From Harmothoe impar (Eukaryota; Annelida; Polychaeta; Phyllodocida; Polynoidae), in contig OX381721.1 of NCBI GenBank assembly GCA_947462335.1, positions 41,504,488-41,568,487 of the forward strand: DNA of 64,000 nt, read 5' to 3'. The position numbers and the translations under genes are program-made. This document shows positions 57,201-64,000 of the stretch, in pieces (positions within the stretch are counted from its first letter, which is position 1; the number at the start of each line of letters is the position of its first letter). A model generated the notes under the pieces. The model searched no databases and was not told the origin of the DNA. It worked only from the letters and a program-made list of their open reading frames with translations.

Positions 57201-60200
57201 CTTACTACAGACACCACCTATCCCTCTCAGACTTCATTTTGCTGAATACCTATCCCTCATGTTATGACTAGCCCTTATTCTGCCTATCCCTCATACTCCC
57301 TATAACCTTTTACCTATCCAAGGTCTCCCAGCCTTCCCTTTTCCCAATGTACCTACATTATTCCTTAGTAAACATACACCTAAGGTACCTATCCCACAGT
57401 GCACATGCACATGTACCTTCATCTACCTATCACTCATGCTTCATATAATTGAGTCTACCTATATCCTCAGAGTGCCTATCCTTTATGCCTTTCATGTTTT
57501 TATGGGAAGCCCTTAATGTATCCATCTATACTACATGTTGCATATCCCTGCCCCTGACATTTCCCCTGTCCTCCTATCACCCATGGCCAATATAGTTATA
57601 TAGATAGATATGTCCATCGACTAGAGGATATGCATCATGGGTAGCAGGTAGCTTGTTAGGTAAGTACCACAATGGATGATATAAGAAGGAGGCAAAAATC
57701 TCTCCTATATCAAAGGTTAAAAGTCCTGGTGATGTAACTGATTTAAGGCCAATTTCTCTACTTCCCATTACAGGGAAGATTCTGGAAAAATTCATTCACA
57801 GGCAAACCAACAATTCTTTGGAGGGTAATATGTTGTTGAATCCTAAGCAGAGTGGCTTCAGAAAGAATAGAAGTACTCAAGATGCTGTTCTGGATTTAAA
57901 TAATATTATATTTGAGTCTCTAAATGAAGGAAAGTACACAGGTGCAGTTTATATTGATTATAAAAAGGCATTTGATACTATCAATCATACTAAGCTAATT
58001 GCTAAGTTGCCTAAATATGGTTTTAGTGAGAGTGTTATTAAGTGGTTCAGTAGCTACCTGGTTGATAGGAAGCAAAAAACTTATGCTGATGATACGGTAC
58101 TTTTTTATTCTGGTCATGATCTAAATGTCATTCAAATATCCTACAAGCTGATTTAAATAGGCTGGTTGACTGGTGTGATGTGAATCAGCTCACACTTAAT
58201 GCAAAGAAAACTAAAACTATGTGGATAGTCGAGGGAAAAGGGTCTTCCAAAGGTTAAACTCAATTATAAAATTGAGGTCATCAGCTTTCCAGTGATATAT
58301 TTCATTAGCAAGTGCCAATTATAGTTTTTGAGAACTGGCCCCCTGAATAAGTGTGGGCACTGTCCAATCTCAAATGCCAATAAGCTCTATCTTACTTTGT
58401 TTTAGAGATATCTCTATCAAATTAGCATAATTACGAAAATTCCAAAATATCCAAACTATTTCAAACATTTGGTCACAACTTTTAATTTTAAAATGGGATT
58501 TACATTCTGTTTTCAGCATAGACATCTTTGTGGGGCCTGTAATCATTAATTTCTTGAAAAATTCTGTTTAGAATGCAAATTATGTTTCCACGGCAACCAA
58601 CAAGTGCAAAGACACTAATTCTGGCCCAAAAACATTCTTTTTACATTCCAAATATGGAAGGTTTTCACTAAAGGTGGAATTTTCTAAAGTGGCTTATTGT
58701 ATTCTCCATCAAAAAGTAGTATAGAACTATTTTATGATATTTTGAAGGATTTTTGGCTTTACGGAGCCCCCTGGTGGCCAAAGTTGGAACTAAAGATCCC
58801 CCGCGGAGGTCCGTTTTCCCTTGACAGCCTCGTTGATCCACCTATGTTATAAACTTATGAGTAGAATGTAATACTACCCCCTGTTCATGTAAAGGGTGTT
58901 GTGCTACAACATGTGGATAAGTACAAATAATTAACAAAATTGTGTGGTAAGTCTATATGAGAACTAGCCAGTGATACAAAAAGGGAGCATGTGAATTATC
59001 TTAAAACTGTGACTTACCACACAATTTTAAGTGGTATTTTTGAATTCCTCAGGTCAAAATACATAAGCAGAAACATGTCTGGTCCCGTTTTTTTAAACTT
59101 TTTAAAATTTGTAGAACAGTGTCATTAGATCATGAAAATGTAATGTTAATTACAAAATTGCCTCTAATATCTATTATATTCCTCTCCTAGGGTATGTGTA
59201 ACAATGTGCTGGGTCCTGGCATATTCGATTTGGTGTACCTGACCGGTTCTTCTACGAGCTTGGTAGCAGCCGCCTTCACCTGGAGATATGGATTCTATGT
59301 ATTTGGTAGTCTGCTCACTGGGCCCATCGTAGACAATGTCGATGAATATGTTGTCATAGCAATGGCCCTGCTTGGTATGAGTCTGTCAACTGCTCTGATG
59401 CCTTTAAGAAGCCTTCCTGGACTGTATACAACCAATGCTCTTGTCGGAATTTGTGCCGCTGTTAACAGTATCTGTACGAACTTTTCTTTATTGTATCCTG
59501 CTAAAAATCATATGCATTGTGGTCAACTCTCACAAAAATGGAGCATAGGGTTGAAATAACTCGTAATTAGATATTACCTTAATGGAGGTATAGAAACCAT
59601 CAATTGAATTATGTTTGTATCATGATCCAGTGAGTCTTTATACTAACATACAGCCCGCAGTATACTTCACATTAACCCTTTCAACACTGGATTTCTTGTA
59701 ACTCAATGCAATTTTGTGCAATATATTGGCTTACTATCTTTTTATTTAGCTCAGTAGATTAGGTGGTGTAGCGGCTTTAGCGGCCTGCAGCTGCTGTCAG
59801 TGAGAGGGGTATTGTTCCCAATTTCATGAGTGCACTCCCTAGTATGGTATTTTTAGGCCATCAAAAAAGCTAAGTGATATTGCAATCCTGGAATTTTGCC
59901 ATCTCTCAACCCTTTGATCTGTTTTTATGAGTGTTGACCATGCACTGAATAACACTAAATATTACGCTGATATCTAGTATGCTTTTATCAATTACATAAT
60001 TTGATATTTACATCTTCAAAATTTACTTACAAAAGTTACATTCAACATTTCACCATAGTAGCCAATTTGGGTCACCCTGACAGGGATGAAGTAAAACAAT
60101 TTTATGCTCTGCATTCTCGATTTTCTAAACAATGATTTTTCTTTAAAGCATAATGCTATAATAGTTAAGCCACTGCTTCTTTTCTTAGGTGTAGCAGCAA

Positions 60201-61264
60201 CACTAATACAATTATGGGGTGACGACGCCAAGCCGTATCAGCAAGCACTACACCTGTTTCGCACCCTGGTTGCAGCTTTTACACCACAGTTGATGCTGCC
60301 TTTTATGGTACTAACCACCCTGACATTAACAGTGGCTGAACAATCGACTAAGGGGTATGACAATTCCTCCTTAGAACATCAAACGCCAGTAGGATATTTC
60401 ACATATCTACAGGGAAACATCTCTGATGACGCATTAAACAACGGCAATACTACTAAGCAGCAACCACAACTCATTACAGGGACACATATATTGTATAGTT
60501 TTCTAATCATTGCTGCTTGTCTTGCGATACTATCTATTTCAAGCACTGTGATTTCTATCTATCACGGATGCAGGTTTTTGAAGAAGGATACCCATGAAGA
60601 CAAGGCCATGGAAAACAAAGGGGCTGTCATCAAAGGGAAACCCAAAGTTGTAATTCTTGTTTTGTTTTTCCTACAGTCTATGATGTATGCTGGTATTGAG
60701 GAGGTAGTTGGGGCATTCTTGGTAAACTTTACTGTAGGGTCTCTGGGATGGAGTAAGGACCCTGGTGAAAACCTGGCAACGCTATTTTGGATGTGCATGA
60801 CCCTGTCTAGAGTTCTAGCCATCATACTGGCAATATATATCCAGTCGTCTAAGCTATTTGCAGTACAGCTCAGTGTCATCCTCATTAGCATTGTGATTTT
60901 GATATTTACTATACATGTGCATTGGATTGTGCCTTGGATATGTTTTGCTACTATAGGATTCGGAGGGGGCAGTCTATTCCCTGCATTGATTAACTGGGGT
61001 CAGGAATGCATGAATCTCCAGGGAAAGGAAACTGCTGTGTTCTTTTCTGGGACAGCTAGTGCAAAGATGGCCTTCCCACCTTTGATAGGCTACATCATGG
61101 AGAGCCAAGGGGCAGAATGGTTTCTTTATATGATTTTTGCACAGGTTATATTCTTTATGATATGCTATATTACTACTGTATTGCTCATGCACCATCTAGG
61201 TATGAGTAAGCAGGAAGACATGACACATGAGAAAAGCCCATTGGTTTCCTCAAGAATGAATTGA
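48271..61264 (+). CDS. MFSD4B/NaGLT1-like major facilitator transporter, three coding exons
   Basis: Coding exons are 48279-48416, 59191-59473 and 60189-61264 (138 + 283 + 1076 = 1497 nt, 498 residues plus stop). Introns are GT-AG with matching phases (0 and 1). An acceptor (TTTTTTACAG) just before 48271 implies an upstream untranslated exon. The protein has about 12 membrane segments, a glycosylation-prone loop between segments 5 and 6 (NISDD, NTT) and a cytoplasmic N-terminus. GICAAVNSIC-VAATLIQLWGDD is the conserved NaGLT1 region around IWGD, with exactly the spacing found in vertebrate MFSD4B, which decided the exon 2 donor. The family transports glucose with sodium, but invertebrate members may have other substrates. 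Action at the plasma membrane is inferred. Confidence 0.85.
48279..48416 (+). CDS. Transporter exon 1
   Basis: 46 codons from ATG 48279 (MYKEVALPHE) to YLVQ, donor GTGAGT. It encodes the cytoplasmic N-terminus and the first membrane helix (RILFTLFLFAVYLVQ). Confidence 0.8.
48512..48725. mobile_element. Candidate piggyBac-like MITE in transporter intron 1
   Basis: TTAACCCTTTATAGCC at the left and GGCCTTAAAGAGTTAA at the right form an imperfect TIR starting with TTAA. Inside are three copies of GGCCAAGCATYRACTATAGT. No reading frame. Confidence 0.65.
49255..50495. repeat. CATGAT palindrome-rich satellite in intron 1
   Basis: About 15 units of 75-85 bp, each with AACATGATTTATCATGATTT, ACCATGATTAATCATAATAT and a short non-palindromic spacer near GAGAGG. 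The palindrome ATCATGAT makes each unit self-complementary. No gene. Confidence 0.85.
50496..51027. other. Intronic DNA with short direct repeats
   Basis: GTACAACCCGTGATNCTAA and CAGGGGANCC recur at 50660 and 50812, and GTGGGAGGTGTGG units at 50895-50985. No gene. Confidence 0.5.
51028..51265. mobile_element. 226-bp MITE, relative of 28431-28659
   Basis: The body is 51034-51259, from GTGTCTCTACATGGGTTACC to TTTTTTACCCATGTAGGGGC and AC. Flanks TATGGT and TATGTT suggest a 6-bp duplication with one change. GTGTCGATTTTTA and GCCGTGTCGCC recur inside. Confidence 0.82.
51266..52424. other. Intronic DNA, nothing recognised
   Basis: AT-rich sequence with a C-run near 52115, no repeats or gene seen. 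Confidence 0.35.
52425..52700. repeat. CCTATCCCTC degenerate array, part 1
   Basis: CTATCCCTCA/CCTATCC recurs at irregular 15-40 bp spacing. It resumes at 55428 and again from 56928 to about 57310, on both sides of the palindrome at 55450-56925. Confidence 0.7.
53100..54069. repeat. Degenerate repeat with GTTGCTAAGCAAC motifs
   Basis: Units of about 130-150 bp contain TTTTAGTGGGG, GAAAGTGAGCTAA, TTGCTAGGCAAATA and TTGCTAAGCAAC. The next unit is interrupted by the element at 54074-54916 and resumes to about 55020. AGGTCAAAGGTCA occurs at 53319-53331 and 53523-53535. Confidence 0.7.
54070..54920. mobile_element. 843-bp MITE with 30-bp TIRs and ATAT duplication
   Basis: The body 54074-54916 begins CGTCGCCTCAGTATACAAAG (then GTTGTAAGTG) and ends with the inverse. 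ATAT flanks both sides. AGTATACAAAGGTCGTAA recurs at least three more times inside (54212, 54252, 54656). There is no transposase. Removing it restores the surrounding repeat (GGGGTCTGATATGGTTAAAA). Confidence 0.9.
55450..56925. repeat. 1.5 kb imperfect palindrome of minisatellites
   Basis: The left arm has TTAGGCACCCTG and GGCCCCCTG, then CATACGTCCAACCCC, CTCACGTCCACTACCACTTC and an 18-bp unit CTCACATCCAACCCCCTC. The right arm from 56235 is the reverse: GTGTTGGACGTGAGGGAAGG units, then GGACGTATG, then CAGGGGGCC and GGGGGCCTGTA. It sits inside the CCTATCCCTC array. The long proline-rich frames on both strands come from the 18-bp period. Confidence 0.8.
56928..57560. repeat. CCTATCCCTC degenerate array, part 2
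   Basis: Continuation of the pyrimidine-rich array after the palindrome, with growing decay past 57310. Confidence 0.65.
57690..58255 (+). pseudogene. LINE reverse transcriptase fragment with internal deletion
   Basis: Reads LRPISLLPITGKILEKFIHR, QSGFRKNRSTQDAVL, VYIDYKKAFDTINH and WFSSYLVDRKQKT, then jumps straight to YADDTVLFYSG. The piece with GVPQGSxLGPLLF (roughly 40 codons) is missing in frame. A further frameshift near 58145 separates DLNRLVDWCDVNQLTLNAKKTK. It lies in intron 1 of the transporter gene. Confidence 0.85.
58256..59190. repeat. Repeat segment shared with 62260-62530
   Basis: 58230-58560 and 62260-62530 share GTCATCAGCTTTCCA/GTCATAAGCTTTCCA, AGTTTTTGAG, CAATAAGCTC and AGCATAATTA in the same order. 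The rest of this intronic stretch shows nothing. Confidence 0.55.
59191..59473 (+). CDS. Transporter exon 2
   Basis: Acceptor TCTCCTAG before GGTATGTGTA. It encodes GMCNNVLGPGIFDL and helices 2-4 (YVFGSLLTGP, VIAMALLGMS, TNALVGICAAV). The donor is taken at 59474 (T|GTACGA) because it gives the family spacing; 59468 is the alternative in the same phase and would remove two residues. Confidence 0.8.
59474..60188. other. Transporter intron 2
   Basis: 715 bp, GT-AG. No repeat or element was recognised apart from an isolated TTAACCCTTTCAACACTGG near 59672. Confidence 0.6.
60189..61264 (+). CDS. Transporter exon 3
   Basis: Acceptor TTTCTTAG. It encodes the rest of helix 4 and the WGDD segment, then helices 5-12, among them FTPQLMLPFMVL, ILYSFLIIAACL, VVILVLFFLQSM, ILAIILAIYI-type, ICFATIGFGGGSLFPALINW and IFAQVIFFMICYI. 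It ends SSRMN with TGA 61262-61264. A plus-strand AATAAA near 61889 could be the polyadenylation signal. Confidence 0.88.
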
Positions 61265-61645
61265 GAATGAAAGGAAAAAAGTGAGCATTTTAAAATTGTC
61301 TGGAAACCCAATGAGATTTCTCACAGGTCTTCTACTACCTTTCATCTACAACTTATAATCATTGACCTACAGAGCTGTTGATTTACAATTTTATTATATC
61401 CGATCATTTACATGTTACATTGCTGATGGTTTGGCCAAGTATCAACCCCATAGGGCATGATGCATGAAAGCAACCCAGTTAGGTAACTCATCCGAGCTGC
61501 ATGTAAGGTAGTATTAATGATATTATGTTTCATATTAGTGATCCATGTGAATTCATATTGTTCAGTTTAGAAGAATTGTGTTGCCATGACGACAACCATA
61601 AACAAAAACATCCATTTAGCCTGCTTTCCTCATATAGACATTTAA

Positions 61646-61868
61646 GATCAAAAATAGAATATCGCATGTGTCTGAATGTTAGAATTAAGTACCCAGTCAT
61701 ACACCTGCATGGAGATACTGATGTCGGCTATTTAGGTAATAAGATATGATCTACAGTTAATTCTTCTGATTTACGAATACATGTATGGTAACAACCACTG
61801 TCCTGAGGAGCTAGGTATCTTCTTTCATGTCTTAGAGTTTAAATTGAGCTCTTTGGTTGACACTCACT
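61646..61868 (+). pseudogene. LINE C-terminal remnant
   Basis: YRMCLNVRIKYPVIHLHGDT, DVGYLG, then after a frameshift DLQLILLIYEYMYGNN. This matches the C-terminal region of LINE copy 2 in order (CLQVRLRFNVIKLHADS, then DLQLLMLVHKYVY). It is short, frame-broken and lies in the 3' flank of the transporter gene. Confidence 0.65.
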
Positions 61869-61919
61869 GAACAATTTATCATAACATAATAAATGTTTAT
61901 ACGATACTGGTATATTATA

Positions 61920-62177
61920 TTACAACATATTCATCAATACACTACAAGGAAATAATGTACCTAGCGATCCGAGCCGGATATAATGATCTCCTGTTAATCT
62001 GTATGTTAATGGTCTGATGGCTATTATATTGTCAGCATATACTGAGAATTGTAAACGATTCAATATTTCGGGGATATTGCTTCTGACCTGTTTTCTGACT
62101 ACAGAGGACTCTACAATACCACTTTCAATATATGACAGGATCCAATCAACAACACTGGATGAGATGTTGATTAACAA
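61920..62177 (-). pseudogene. Possible decayed RT fragment
   Basis: An 85-codon minus-strand frame contains VVDWILSYIESG and VYADNIIAI, which recall the W..SYL and YADD regions of LINE RT. The match is weak, and the second catalytic Asp is Asn. Confidence 0.35.
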
Positions 62178-62259
62178 GTCCAGTCATAACAGGAATAATA
62201 GGACCTGCTCTTAACCTCTGATATGAAATTTGAAAATAATGATACATCAATAAATTTGT

Positions 62260-64000
62260 GGACAGACGAGGAGAAAGAGTCCTCCAAGGTTAACATGCTT
62301 TTTAGAATTGAAGTCATAAGCTTTCCAAACAGGTATTATAGTCTCAGATGACCCTTTTAGTTTTTGAGGAATTCATTCATGAATATTGGTTGGTGTTGCT
62401 CTACCTAAATGGTCAATAAGCTCCATCTCTCATTGTTTTAATTTTATCATATGTTTAATGAGCATAATTATTTTGAATTAAAATTCACAACTGGCCAAAC
62501 CTTTTCAAAATGTTGTCCACAATTATTATGCAGTTATAATGCTTCATTTTGTAAAAGCAAAAAATAAAGTTCTTGAGGGGACAAAATGGTATTTAATTAT
62601 ATTGTTTGTGTGTAGATAGCTCTCTTTTATGTTGTACTTATCCAAATTGTGATATTATGACACAATCTGCAAAAAGGGGTCACAAAGATCCCTTTTGCCA
62701 GACCCAAAACTAGCCCAATCATAAACCCAGTTTTAGATGTTGGACCATGGCCATTTCTAACCCTGCGAATGGACGGATAATGGGGATGTTGAGAGATCTG
62801 AAGACGATTCTGGAATCTTATTTAAAAGTAGCATTTTCACAATAATTTTATTTTGGGGGGGGAGTTTTCACAATTTTGATATTGCCATTAACTAAATGGG
62901 GAACATTTAATTTTATCTGAAATAATATACTATATAGTAGTGTGGCAACCTTTAACAAATGCCCAGATCAAAAAAGGAAGTGATTTTCATGTCATATTGA
63001 AAATAATGGAATTTTTTTTTCTTGGTATAGTGAACGACAAAATAAGTACTTAGCTTATAAAAATCCTTGCATCATTTTTCTTTGATTTAGAGATAGGATT
63101 TAATTTGCTCAATTTAGTTTTTTGCAAAATGTAATAAATCCAAAAGCAGTTTCTTTGCAAAACGCAATAAATCCACAAAAATCATGAAACATGGTTTTGT
63201 GTCCATATTTCAAATGCCTTCCAAATTTTTTTCAATCTCAAATAATGTTACTACCAATATAGACCAAGATTGTATTTACTAAAGCCTTATTTAGACCCTA
63301 AACATAAAAGAATAGACAGTCTTACATCAAACTGCATTTGGATTCATTGTGTTTTACGAAAAAACTGAATTTTCGACCGGTCCTATCTACTAAATGAATA
63401 CACTTTTTCACTTTTTTTCCCCAAAAATTTCTTTTCAAATTACCCCTGACCTGTTTTCTACTGATTTTGTATTTTGGGGTCAAACTCATGACTTTGCAAC
63501 AATTAAAAGTGAAAAAAATGTCAATAAGAAATATTTTCATTCGCAATATTTGTCAATTAATTGCAATGGAAAATATTGGTCTTTGGGAACATCCACATAA
63601 AATTTTGTCATATAGCTATAATCCGTTCTTACTGTAATGTAGCCATGAAAATACCATGTAAAATTATGATTTTTCATGGTTTCCACAAAATCGGACATTT
63701 TTCATACAAAAGGGCTGGTTGCTAAGCAACCTTTGGAGATAGAAGAAAATGGATAGCTTCATTGGAATCCTTGACATCGATTTAGGGGGGGGTAGGTAGT
63801 CTTAGAATTATTATAAGACAAATACTAACAACATTATGAGCTGCCATATGATAATATCTTTTCTGCTCAACATGGCTCCATATGGCGGCATATGGCGTAA
63901 CGGACGCGTAACGGATCATTTGTCCCGCCCCTCACACTGAAGTTTAAAATAGCTATCATAACCATGTGAAGAGAGCTAAGCAATCCTATGGATGGTGCAG
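62260..64000. other. Intergenic, AT-rich
   Basis: Starts with the repeat shared with 58230-58560. GTTGCTAAGCAAC occurs at 63718-63730. A TATGGCGGCATATGGCG repeat lies near 63890. No gene was recognised to the end. Confidence 0.4.

Overview
The window is nuclear DNA from a metazoan, most probably a marine invertebrate. The genes have GT-AG introns, one intron exceeds 10 kb, and there are class I and class II transposons, minisatellites and no bacterial features. I cannot name the species. The mix of intronic minisatellites, many small inverted-repeat elements and NaGLT1-type transporters would suit an amphioxus-like or similar invertebrate, but this is a guess.

Three host genes can be supported. 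(1) A minus-strand, five-exon gene (16613 to 5370) encodes a basic, low-complexity nuclear-type protein with a MADF/Myb-SANT-like domain split by an intron and a BESS-like C-terminus. It has one apparent frameshift in a homopolymer. (2) A minus-strand intronless gene (23374 to 22001) encodes a rhodopsin-class GPCR whose DRY and NPxxY motifs are both replaced. (3) A plus-strand three-exon gene (48279 to 61264) encodes a 498-residue MFSD4B/NaGLT1-like major facilitator with a 10.8 kb first intron. All splice phases of genes 1 and 3 close by hand.

The rest is almost entirely mobile and repetitive DNA. Bases 1-4861 are a Ty3/gypsy element with two frame breaks, a repeat-rich leader, a polypurine tract and a 3' LTR. 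Intron 3 of the MADF gene (6903-15153) holds a TA-flanked miniature element and then a 6.8 kb block of minisatellites bounded by inverted 67-bp repeats, with two further TA-flanked elements nested in it. From 17 to 29 kb there are several miniature inverted-repeat elements (MITEs), motif arrays and a 36-bp minisatellite. At 29.1-29.8 kb lies a foldback element built from about 28 copies of one 17-bp motif. At 30.4-34.7 kb is a long nested palindrome with a 5'-truncated LINE at its centre. From 37.6 to 40.6 kb a second LINE is interrupted by a 657-bp LTR-type miniature retrotransposon (TRIM). Its LTRs are 196/197 identical, it has a 4-bp target duplication, and each LTR contains a tRNA-like unit with intact A and B boxes. 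This is the most unusual object in the window. From 43 to 63 kb, within and around the transporter gene, lie a shrunken hAT element, piggyBac-like and other MITEs, a CATGAT palindrome array, a CCTATCCCTC array carrying a 1.5 kb palindrome, and decayed LINE pieces.

A recurring pattern is that elements of different families are built from many copies of their own terminal or subterminal motif in both orientations. All gene calls rest on reading the sequence and on family knowledge. No database search was possible.
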